Made by a program: the position numbers and the translations under genes. The notes beneath the pieces are model-generated. The model was not told the DNA's origin. It saw only the letters and a list, made by a program, of their open reading frames with translations, and ran no database searches. From assembly GCA_002633005.1 (NCBI GenBank), contig NMRA01000164.1:46289-110288 (forward strand): DNA of 64,000 nt. Direction: 5' to 3'. Shown in pieces: positions 47,517 to 59,600 of this stretch. Origin of the DNA: Phoronis australis. Its lineage: Eukaryota; Phoronida; Phoronidae. Numbering within the stretch: position 1 is the first letter of the stretch; every line of letters starts with the position of its first letter.

Positions 47517-47760
47517 TTATAAGGTTTTAGAATTTTGATACCAGCAAACCGAATTTCAGAACAAATTTTGCTGTTGTGAAGCTCTCATCATCTCCCGAGA
47601 GATAATAATAATTTAGGAAATGGCGCATGTCAGAAGCATACGGTTTTCAAAATGACGACATACTCTTTGTTACAAAAGGCAGAGAATTAAGCAAGAAAAT
47701 GACGTTTATTAGATTGTTTTTCACTAAAACAGCTGTAACGGGCAAGGTGAGGGTAAAAGT
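47517..47760 (+). repeat. Dispersed repeat family R1, fragment e
   Basis: Shares ATACCAGCAAACCGAATTTC and ACAGCTGTAACGGGCAAGGT with copies a to d. Truncated at both ends. Confidence 0.55.
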
Positions 47761-50305
47761 AACAAACACGGGTCCCTATAATCCCCTGTGCTTCACCTTT
47801 CTTGGTAAATATAGCTAATGTCTTGGGTACTAATGCTTTCTAAGCAAAGGCTATAATCTTCTCATGAGGTTATTCATGCAACAAACGGCCAGTATTGCAC
47901 AAATATGAACAAATTTTCTGAACTCGATTCTGTCGAGTACTGACGCCATATTTGAAAGTAAGAGAACGCACGTCATGAATATGTCTGGCAAATGACTATG
48001 AGATTATATACTTTGACTTATACTAAAACCGCCATGTAGGATATTATAGGCTACGTATTACCAAATTCACTGAAAAAGATGATTTAGTGGTATCCACCAA
48101 CCATATGCTACAAAGGTTTTCTTTAACTCAAATTAAAACACCTGGTTGTATGGATAAAACTTATCTTCCAGGACCACGCACTCGAAAATTTGTTGATATT
48201 TCTACTGCATTACTAGTACTTAGAAGTCTTGACACCGCACAGGAAATCACACCAGCTATATGCTTTAACTGAAACCGATCCACATATGTAAATATATATG
48301 AGGAAAAATTCAGGACCTTGGGACCCATGTTTGTCACTTTTACCCCAGGTTTTGCATGCACCAACCCCCCCCCCCCCCCCCCCNNNNNNNNNNNNNNNNN
48401 NNNNNNNNNNNNNNNNNNNNNNNNNNNNNNNNNNNNNNNNNNNNNNNNNNNNNNNNNNNNNNNNNNNNNNNNNNNNNNNNNNNNNNNNNNNNNNNNNNNN
48501 NNNNNNNNNNNNNNNNNNNNNNNNNNNNNNNNNNNNNNNNNNNNNNNNNNNNNNNNNNNNNNNNNNNNNNNNNNNNNNNNNNNNNNNNNNNNNNNNNNNN
48601 NNNNNNNNNNNNNNNNNNNNNNNNNNNNNNNNNNNNNNNNNNNNNNNNNNNNNNNNNNNNNNNNNNNNNNNNNNNNNNNNNNNNNNNNNNNNNNNNNNNN
48701 NNNNNNNNNNNNNNNNNNNNNNNNNNNNNNNNNNNNNNNNNNNNNNNNNNNNNNNNNNNNNNNNNNNNNNNNNNNNNNNNNNNNNNNNNNNNNNNNNNNN
48801 NNNNNNNNNNNNNNNNNNNNNNNNNNNNNNNNNNNNNNNNNNNNNNNNNNNNNNNNNNNNNNNNNNNNNNNNNNNNNNNNNNNNNNNNNNNNNNNNNNNN
48901 NNNNNNNNNNNNNNNNNNNNNNNNNNNNNNNNNNNNNNNNNNNNNNNNNNNNNNNNNNNNNNNNNNNNNNNNNNNNNNNNNNNNNNNNNNNNNNNNNNNN
49001 NNNNNNNNNNNNNNNNNNNNNNNNNNNNNNNNNNNNNNNNNNNNNNNNNNNNNNNNNNNNNNNNNNNNNNNNNNNNNNNNNNNNNNNNNNNNNNNNNNNN
49101 NNNNNNNNNNNNNNNNNNNNNNNNNNNNNNNNNNNNNNNNNNNNNNNNNNNNNNNNNNNNNNNNNNNNNNNNNNNNNNNNNNNNNNCGCGCTCGCTAGGT
49201 GATGTGACTTCATGACCTCAATCTTTAAATAGGCCAAAGGTGAGCCATTGCGGTCTTGTCAGTCAAATGTTCGTTTCCAAAATTCCACCACTTATACTTG
49301 TCTTTAATTGGCGTTACTTGAAACTGATTGTATTTCAATGAATTATTGTTTGTATTTTATAAAAATAAATGCTGTTGATATGACATTTAATAGTCTTTGT
49401 GCACATATTTGACATTTTAATGATTAACAACACGGCAAATGCACGGCTGGTTCCCGGCAGCACGTACGCAAAGGGAGGGAACTTCAGCTTTCAAAGTTCG
49501 CCTGTACTGTAGGACCGCAACTTCTGACCTTCGGCCTGGTTAAAAGAATCTCTTGGCGTGCGCCGAGTGAAAATGTTGAATTCACGATTTTGGGAACTGA
49601 AATAGGGACTGCTCGAAGAAAAAGTTTGATAACGGGAGTATTTGTTCGAGTTTGAAGGAATAAAACACATCGACAACCTCCTAAGCCGGTGTTCCTCTAT
49701 GCGCAAAAGGTATTTATAACAACGTGACTTTGATGGTTTAGTCGGTGCGAGGCATAATTCGCCGAAAAGCTTCCGGGGTATGGAGTGCCTATAGGAGCTG
49801 CATCGCCTCTGGTTCGGGCCAACAGAGGCGATGGTCATTGCCTATCAGCTAGGTGGCTGGTTAGTGAACTATTATTGACTGACTGGTTAGGTTGGCTAGC
49901 TCACTTACCTGACGACAACAAGCTTAGCTTTCAGGTTGGTAATGGCTCCCGAGATACGTATTGACTATTCCAAAAACATGGTTTAACACGGAGTTTTAAT
50001 TATAAACAGAAAAGTGAACCCCAGATCGTACTTCTTCCCCTATTGAAGTGGAACAAATAAATTACGAGAAATGTCCGTCGCCCTCACAACAACACAGCAA
50101 ATATTGCGTTGGATTGTGGGTAAGTATTGACCCGAAACAAAAAGTGAATATGTTTATATCATAATCTAATTTATTCAGTTTTGAGCTATAAAAAGCACTT
50201 TAGACAGTTTTTTTTTTAAATCTAATATTCAAAATACTTGATTTCAAAAGGACGTATTTATCTCTAAGTTTAGAGGCTACTTGTGTTGATACACCTAGTG
50301 GCCAG
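47761..50305. other. Intergenic around the assembly gap
   Basis: No gene recognised on either side of the gap; a minus-strand frame at 49491-49838 overlaps the short repeat shared with 45540-45615. Confidence 0.45.
48384..49186. other. Assembly gap (803 N)
   Basis: Run of N preceded by a poly-C tract. Apparent long open frames across it are artefacts. The flanks (AGGTTTTGCATGCACC) resemble R1. Confidence 0.99.
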
Positions 50306-50313
50306 TATAAAAA
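50306..50313 (+). promoter_or_regulatory. Candidate TATA box of the Deltex gene
   Basis: TATAAAAA about 105 bases before the Deltex ATG would place a start site near 50336 and a leader of about 80 bases. A second TATAAAA-like match lies at 50187. Supported only by motif and distance. Confidence 0.35.
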
Positions 50314-50418
50314 CCAAAGAATCTGGGGGGATTTTCCTGACCAGGGCAGGTGACAGAAGCTTCGACGCCTTTGCCACTTTCGCTTTTTAATTTGCCACTG
50401 ACCAGAAACAAGTGAGCC

Positions 50419-50620
50419 ATGGCGTCGTCCGGAGGTAGAGGAATTGTTGTGTGGGAATGGCTGAATGAATATGGGACGTGGCTTCCGTACGAACCCCACG
50501 TTACTAAATTCATCGAAGATAATAAAGCAGCGGGGTTGTTACGACTGGGTCAAATTGACCAAAATCTATCCAACTATGTAATCAATACCAACGATTTCGA
50601 ACAAGTCACCCAACACACTG
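50419..50620 (+). CDS. DTX-like: Deltex exon 1 (first WWE domain)
   Basis: ATG in context GAGCCATGG; encodes [20 protein letters not shown] through the rest of WWE1 to VTQHT, then donor G|GTAGGT, phase 1. Matches the human DTX1 start of WWE1, [16 protein letters not shown]. Confidence 0.93.
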
Positions 50621-53600
50621 GTAGGTACTCATAAAACGGAATTTTCTGGCAACTTATATTTGAAATTAATGTTTTTCAACAGATACTAAAAACGACTTTC
50701 TCATCTCTGAAACAAAATAATGTCTTGTGGCCTTGTGCTGGCTGCTGTATACTGTAGCCTACAGTGTAGGCTGTAACCCTCAACAACCCTCAAAAGTTTG
50801 GAGCAAAGTTTGAAAACTCCGTACCACGGGCATTCTCACCAGCCGCACGTTGTGATGTACTTTAATATATATTATAGTATCATACAAGTGGCTGATTAAA
50901 TAAAGGTGCGTGTGCTGTGGTTGGATGATAACCTACCAAAAAACATAGTATCCAATCTTTGACGCAGAGGACACTGAGAGTATTAGCCAGCCAGCTAGGT
51001 GCTACTGTGTGTTGAGCTCTGTTATTAAATTTCACGCACCCGGGTAGTTCTGCTCATCAGCGTCATCTCGTTGTGAAAGTTAGATTGTATTGTAGAGGTA
51101 ATGACCAACTGGCGGTGCATGCAAAATGTGGGAGTCAACTGACACTCACCTTGCCCATTGCAGCTGTTTTATTGAAAAATTATCGAATAAACGTCACTTT
51201 CTAGCATAATTCTCTGCCTTTTGTAACAAGAGAAGTCAATTGTCGTTTTGAAAACAGTACGCTCATGACACGCACACTGACGTGCCATTTCCTAAAATTT
51301 TGCGACATCTCTCAGAAGATGATGACAGCTTTGCAGCAGCAAGTTTTGTTTTGAAATTTGGTTTCTTGGTATTCAAATACTAAAAACTTGTAACAAATTA
51401 AAACCAGTTCCGATAATTTTGTTGAGTTATGTATGCAGAATTTATATTCCTGTCTGTATAGTCCGACTTCCTTCACCTCTACCGAGATATATTCTGTGTA
51501 ATAGAGAAGGTTTCTACTGGCCATGGCACTGGTTGTTAGGCAAAGATGTGTATTTTGTTGATAAGTCAGAAAAAAGTTCAAAAGTATAAAACCTTGTTTC
51601 TGCCTGACACTTGTTGATTCTGAAAAAGCCTACCACCGGATGGGAAATTATAATTATTGCTTCTACTATGTGCCATAGGGCCCATTTTAGGACTATGGCC
51701 ATGTGGCTGTATATTTTATGTGGGCTGTTTGTGTTAATCAGTATTTCTTTTTCTACAAAGTGACTACACAGTACAGACTATGGGTCATGCCAGAACATGT
51801 CTCTTATGAGGTTGCCTGAAAATAGTACTTTTGCAGAGACTCATGGTCAGTGTAGTGAAACGTTGGAATAGTGCGTTCAATTGATCCGTCAAACAACAAA
51901 GAGACACCTGGCTATTGTTACTGAAAGCCATCAACATAATGAAAATGTAATTTAGAGGTTGCTGTAACAGGCTAGTTCTGAAATAACACAGCACAGCTCT
52001 CATTCAGAGATATTTACCTCCAATGCAAATGTGTCAAGAACCTGTCCTGCTTCTTCACTATGCAGATGTACTGGTCAGTGGTCACTATCTCATATCGTAA
52101 TATGTAATGCAGGCATTTTGAGTTCTAATAATGTCTACACGAAGCAAACAAAATGTCAGTTATCATAATTTTGCTAGATGCAATATGTGTTGTTGTTACA
52201 TTATTTATCAATTGAGCAGTGCCTGACATTTTGAAAAGTAGGCCAGTTGTGCAATGCATTTTTCTATCTCCGCAAAAGACGAGAGATTAAATGAGGACTG
52301 TGAGGCCCGTAAGACCAAGCATTGAATTATTTTATACAAACTTGCTGTCTCAATGTTGTTGTAGTGAAGATCATGTGATGAAGTTTATAATGTACTATTC
52401 GTCTCATGCCAGGTACAGTATACCCCATAAGACGGGAGGAGTACCCCAACACCAACTGTTTAGCCATTGGCGTTGTATGGCAGTGGGAAGGAGATCTTCC
52501 CAACAGCTGGTCGTGTTATGAACTACATACAATGGACCTCATCGAGGCGGCATACAACAGAAAACAATCGGAAATAAACTTGCAGCAATCACCCTGCCAA
52601 TTACCCTATACAATCAATTTCAAGGACATGTTACAGAAGAAAATTCCTACTGGCTTCTTGCGACGAGTGAAGAGGTTTCAGTTCCCTTATAAGTACCCTG
52701 AGATTCAACTCAGTAAATCAAGTTTTGCAAACAGTGCAAGGAGCCGCTCGAGCTCTGTGAAGACTGCTGCTGCTGGTGCAAGCTCTAGGTATGTGTGTTC
52801 TAGACTAACCATTTATGTGACTGTAAAGTAGCCATATTTTATTACATGACCACTGATACCTCTGTCCACTATTTGGCAACTGTCAGTTGTTCCAGATCTG
52901 ACCAATCGGATAGTGTAGAAACTATAGACCCTGACTACGGAGCGAGCAAATGATGCCAGCACATCAAAGCAAGTGAGAATGTGCTTATCTAATAACATTC
53001 GAAAATCAGGAAAAAAAGCATCAGTGGTCGTGTAACAAATGTATACCCGGTACGGGCTGATCCCCCAGGCACATCAGTGCAGGTTGACTGAGGGCAACAT
53101 TGGTCTCTCTCGGGCTCATATCTCCCTCAGGATAGGACCATATTTGTATAATGCTGTATACTAGCAGCTGAAAGTAGCTTATGCCTATGCCATGCACTGA
53201 GACGGTGTACCTATGGTACTGAATAGTGCCAGAAAGTCCAGACCCTATGAACTAATTCAGTCTGAGACTACGTCTGTGATCAAAGAACAATGACTGATTT
53301 CTAAAAAATGGTCAAAACGGTGTCTTGAAAAGCAGTTTATCGACGAAAATGCAGTGTTACATACTAAGTATACAGAAGATATATACCTTCCAACTTTCTA
53401 GTTTACGTTGTCAGCCTCGTCTCAGGGATTTGAATTTTCCTCTTTTAAGAGGATTTCCTCCTTTTTGATTTGCATTTTTCTCTGTTTTCATCTATTTTGT
53501 ATCATTATTTTGACTTTATTTATGCAAAAATTGTTTAGTTCACTTAAATTTTACCACACAAAAATATTTCTATCACACAAGCCTATTTATTTGTGGAACG

Positions 53601-56600
53601 ATATTTCACCTGGAAAATTTTCTTCTTTTTTTGTCAGTGGTGATTGCAAGCCCTGTGCCTTGACAATCACAATTTACTTTACCAGTTTCCTTTACTCAAA
53701 GTTGTGTGCACGCAGCTATTGTCTTGGTTTGAGCCGCCAGAGACAGCTGCATTATTAGTAAACATCAGCACTCGGTGTGCAAATTTTTCCAAAATTGTAG
53801 GTGGATAGGCCTGCTGACTGGTACACTTTTGGCGTAAAACAGTCAATTCAATTACGTAAAAACAGAATGATTATTGAACCATACTGGACTGTCTGAGCTA
53901 TGACAACCTTAAATCAATACTTGTTTTAGTATGTTCCATTAATAAAGGGACGAGGTCAATGAACAGCAGCCCCTGTCACACACTCTCTGGTAACTCAGCT
54001 AATTTGGTATTATAGATTGTCACATGAAGTTGTGTGCAGTCAGTGATTGTCGAAGTAGCTCAAGTTTCATTTTTGCACCATTTGTCCAAATTGACGAAAT
54101 AAAATCATGTTCGTACTACAAATGACCCTGGAATATATTGCTCCAATTCAGCCTAGTGTTCACGCTACACATCCTACACCATGTGACAAATATGGACGCA
54201 AAAGTGATTAAGACACTTCTGTGAGCAACTCCTAACTGAGCAAGTGCACAGGTGGTAATTACTTCCGCCATGTCTGCAGGTTTACGTCGACACTATGGGC
54301 TTGGGCAAGTTGTCGTAAAACAAGTTACCCTACCGGTGTTCTCCACATTATAAATTCCAAACTCGCATGGTCATGCTGGAGGTTTTTATATATGGTTTAA
54401 AACTGCACACTGCACTGGTGTGACCTACTTCTTAGACACTTCAAAGTTTAGGTTTCCTACCAATGCATTTCATAATTTCTCCAAAGCATTTGACAGACCC
54501 AGAGCAGCAAACAAAAGATCAAAAGTTCCTTTAATAATACCAATGCCGATTTTAATATCAATTAGACATATTACGTACTACTAACACTAGTTTTTAGTGA
54601 CACCTGTTGTCAAGTTTAATAAGCTCATAAAGTTCTAACTTGCCACTAGATGTCAGTCAAAATCAAAATTGTCTTTATAAAGCAAATTAAATTGCTTTTT
54701 TATAGGTTGACTTGCAAAATTTTAAAGTTAGAATGACAAAGTAGATTAGTAAGTTAATTAAGCAAGCTAGGTGATTCCATTAAATGGTTCTTATTTAAAG
54801 TTTTTTGCAGATTTTGTTAATTATAATTTAAACTTTTGTAGTGTCTTACGAAGTTATACATATAGTGTTGACTGCCTCCAGAGTTCTGTATTGGGCTTGA
54901 TGTTGGTTAATCAGGCACTGCTTTAGGGTTGAGGGCTGAAATACCAAGCCAGGACAAAAGTTCAAACCTGACGCAGCACTTTCTAAACTCCACGCGCATT
55001 TTCCAAACTCGTTACAGCATCGACTTAAAACAGGCCGTAGAGAACACTGACTACCTGAATAAGGTGGGGTAAGTTGTCACATGTGTCAAGTTGCCCAGTG
55101 CAAGTAGTGTCCACACTACCACTAAACCTAGTGACACTTAACTTACTTAGAACAAGCTGATTATTTTCAAACATCCACATGCAAAAGGTAAATATTGACG
55201 TTTATTGCATATTTACATTTTTCGGTGCTAAAATGGGAAACAAAACAATGGTATGCTGTATAAAAAATAATTCCGAGCATTAAACTATTGTGTGAGTAGC
55301 ATTCAAAACATGTGTAAGTGCAAAGCATGGTTAAGAATGGACATTAGAAACAACCATGAGGTCGTTCAGAAAATTCAGTTCCTCCTTCATGCATAAGGTG
55401 TTTTCGTTGTTACTAGTTACGTATTTCTTTCCAGCCAAGCTGCAGCATCTTCAGCCAATCAACTGCCACAAAGGGCTGCTGGTGACACTAAATTTCCACT
55501 AAGAGGTGCCACAAATGGTGGTCTGGGTCACATCAACATAGGCAAGTTAGCTAGCTGTCATGTCCAGACTTTCTGGAACTTTGTAATTTTAAACTTTGAT
55601 GATTGACCATAGGTAAGAAATGATATTTACATGTGGTGTCATCAACAGTGATGTCGGTCTTCTTTTAAGAAAATTAACTAGGTTATGTGGGACCTTATTG
55701 ACAAGCCGGCATATTTAGCCAAATATCTACAAAACAAAAATATGTCAACTCAATGAAATTTATGTATTTTCTGAAAGTAGGTCTGTAGAATCTTATTTTT
55801 TTACTTTAACTAGTATGCCATTCATTTGATCACATGATCATGCCTTTTTGTTAAAATTTAGCGAAAAAGAAAAGTACTTTGATGTGGAAACAATGATATC
55901 TATTATATTGTCATTTTTTATATAAATCATCACGATGAGATCTCAAAAATGCTGTTACTCTTTTCTATTTAATTTGTTTTAGGCAACTTAAGAGTTTTTC
56001 CATGCAAGTCCTATTTTTGACAGCCCCTGATGTAAAGTGGAACATTTTACAAACAATTCCTATCAGCATTTTGGAGAACAGTGTACCAGAGCATAGTATA
56101 TGAAAGTTTCATATAAATCTGATCATCCATTTCTGAGATATGACGTTCTTAAGTTACTGAAATTTGGATATTTTTAGCCAGGGTGTTACATAACCTGGAA
56201 GCCATTACAAACCACTGCATCATACTCATTTGGTGTGGGTAATGAATAAGGTAAGGTGAATTGTGGAGCAAGAGACCTTAGTACTCAAGGGTGCAGCTGT
56301 GTGGTCTGATGGGATTTGAAAACATGGTCATTAGATTGGGAAATTTCAGCTCTACCACAGGGCCACGCTGCCTCCAATTGGTAAATTAGTTGTATTATGA
56401 CAGCACATTTAAGATCTCTCTTAATTAAACTGCATTTTATATGAAGTGTAACTGTATAAAGATTGTTGTAATTTGTCATATTTTTTTAGAAAAACAAGAA
56501 GTTTGGATGAAGTTTGTTACAGTAGTCACTCAGCCACCAGATGAGGATTGTTGCATTTGTTGTGAAAACTTAACTTCTGAATCGGGTTATGGAGAAACAC

Positions 56601-59600
56601 ATGGTCAGGGACTTATCTTCAAACTGACAAAGTGTTCTCATGTGTTCCATGACTCCTGTCTCCATGCTATGTATGAGAATGGACCAAAGGTAGTGTTGAT
56701 GTTCTGTTAAAAGCAGTTATGTTTTTAGTATGGTGTTAGTTTGTATTCAGGCTTTTGCAGTTTAGGCAACTTACATTTTTTTTTCAAAAGTGACTGCAGT
56801 AGGTGAATATGTTTTTTGATCTGTGAAATAACTTGCCAGAACTTAAATTGTGGAAGTGAAATGTCAATAAATTTGTGAGTTAAAAAAGTCTTGTGTTGAT
56901 ATTGAAGTGCTGAACAATTACTTTTAATATGGTTGATGTTCAACATCTTATGATTTTCACATAAAACATGAATCTAAATTTTTAGCAAACGAATTTGTGT
57001 ATGAGAACAGAGCGCTGAACAGTTTTTGCTATGTTGGTTTGACTAGAACTAGTACATTTGTACCAAGACTGGATATGTTGATTTTTACAGTGTTGTTGTT
57101 TTAATACAGTTGATGTATGCTGACCGTTTGATATTCTCCCATTGTGTATTAAAAAATCTCCCTATTAAGCCAATAAAAGAGCCTAGTTTGTTCTGGTCTA
57201 CATCTTTCTTACTTTGAAACCTGCGCCTCCTAGCTGATGGTGCAGGGGGTGAAGTAGGATTCCCAACCATTTCAGCTGACCTAAAGTGACCTTTTTTTTA
57301 AAAGATGAACAACTAAAAAGATTATGCATCTAGCGCATCAAAATTCAAAAAATCAGAGACCAGAACCAGTCGTGCTATTTTCTGTTAGCTTATTCTTTGT
57401 GAAGCTTCCAACAAGATTACTGCCAGTAGCTGTTTAAGCTTCCTTCTTTTAGGCCTCTAAACTGAAATTTTTATATTTCAGAATGGTCATCTTCAGTGTC
57501 CGACATGTAAAACCATATATGGTGAAAAGCTTGGCAATTGCCCCCCAGGCACCATGACTCACACAGTCATGTCGCAGTCGTTACCTGGTTACAGTAATTG
57601 TGGTACAATTGCCATCACCTACAACATATCATCTGGTACTCAGGTATGAAATATAATGTCTTCCTTTTGAGGCATTTCCGCTAGTTATTTGGACACTTTC
57701 AAAAATGAACGCTGTTAATGACTAGTGTATGGTTATGAAAATGGCAGTGGAAATCGCGAACAGGGAGAGTAGAGTCAGCAGCTTGGAAACATTCTTTGTG
57801 GGGGAGCTGGGAAAAGAATGTGCGTGACATCAATGGTTCATCAGCTGAGTGTGCTGCTATGGTGTGGCGTGTCGTTCTCGTTTGTGCAAACCATGAAGCT
57901 GCGAGGAAAGAGGGTGTATCGTTTTTTTTTTGATTTCCTCGAGAGCCCAAAATGCTTTAGAAGTGGTTCCCTGCTGTAAAGAATGAAAAGTATGCTGTTA
58001 ATACCAAGTATAAGGCCGTGAAATATCTCTCTGTCGGTGGCTAGCATTATTCTGTTTCGAAAATGAATTATTCTCACCCTAACCAATGTTTAAATGAAAC
58101 TGAAACAAAGTGTCAAAGTCTGTCTAAGTAGATACAATTTGTAATGCCTTAGGTGTTCGTGAATGAAATGTTTTGAGAAATCAACAATGGGTAAATCGTA
58201 CTGCGTTACCGACTTCAGATGCATTAAAGTTGTTGTGTGGTCAGACTTTGAGATTTTCACTCGTTCCAGTTTAATCAGCTTTTTCTTGACTTCGGCAAAT
58301 CTACTTTATTTGAAATTAGGAACACCAGTTCTCGAAAACGGCGTGGTGAATTTTGCTGAAACTTTGCAAACTTAATGTTTATTCATCAATCTCAAAAATG
58401 CTGTCAAGATGTTTTATAAAGCCCTAGTTTTTGAATAATGTAACGAAAACGAATACGACTACTCATTTCTTCAAAAATATGTTACGTTTTTCGAGTTAAT
58501 TTGTCATAGAAACCAAATGAAAAGACTAATCGAAAATTCCTAACATCGTTTTTGAGGTAAATAGTGAAGTTTTCATTTAAAAAAGGTTTCATTAAAATCG
58601 ACCGAGGGATTAATTTGCTATGAATGTACCTTTCGTAAAAAGAAAATTTTGACTTAAAAAAAGGTTTTAACGTAATAATAATGGTGCATAAATACAAAAC
58701 ATTTTTATTTTCCATGACCTTTTTTCTTTCAGAAAATATATACTGGTACTTTTCCTAGTTGACAAGTCTTAGTTTTTTGATATACGAGTTAGAATGGAGG
58801 CCACTAAATAAGGTTTGAGATAACCTTAAAAACTCAATTTATTTGTAAGGATTTTACATTGAATTTTGATGATTTATTAGTGTAAATTGATGAATTCAAG
58901 TGATAAGGTGACACCAGTAAGCGTCTTGTGAACTGCTGAGCAGACAGTGTTAGATCCTATGATATCATTGGTTAATTTCAACTCTTCCGTCTGCCATCTG
59001 GTGTCAGGTAAAAGAACTGAAATTGCTGTTATTGTATAAACTACTTGATCTAAATTGATGCAAAAAACGTTGTTTTTGGTGTCATTCTCTTTTAAATTAT
59101 ATTAACTCCCAGCTTATTTGAATTGTCATTGTCATAGTCTTAGATATGTGTAATGCCTGATTGAAAACCTAGCAAAAACTGGACATCAGTTTAGAGTTTA
59201 ACAGATTGGGCCTGTTCTTTTATCATTCGATTTATTTCTTTTTGCAGAGAATTTAAGCTGTTGAACTAAGACAAGACCTTTACATTTATACAACTTCAAA
59301 TGCAGAAAAAATGTATGCGCATGTGTCTAATATGCGCCTGTGTTTGAAATGATGTGTTTTTCCGAGAGGTTTTTTGTTCAAGTGTTTCACCCTAAGCTCC
59401 CTCTATGGATGGATACATCAGTTACAAAGCAGAGTCAATGTGTTCGTATCCTTAGTGTAAAAAAAATCGGTTGCTATAAATCGCCAGGCATTTCTCTGAC
59501 AGCCATACTGCCTTGGGAACTTAAACTAACCCACGGTGACAAGCAAGTTTATGTACCTGGTCTGAAACACTAACGATCTGAAACCATTTCTAATCTGAGT

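Noticed and set aside
48161-49237. Long open frames of about 300 codons on both strands
   Set aside because: They run through the block of N and are artefacts.
56441-56489. Upstream ATG at 56441 as a separate RING gene start
   Set aside because: The acceptor TTTTTTTAG at 56489 and matching phases make this exon 4 of Deltex; the upstream codons are intron.
57085-57270. Minus-strand frame reading [19 protein letters not shown]
   Set aside because: Protein-like composition but short, inside an intron, and no family recognised.
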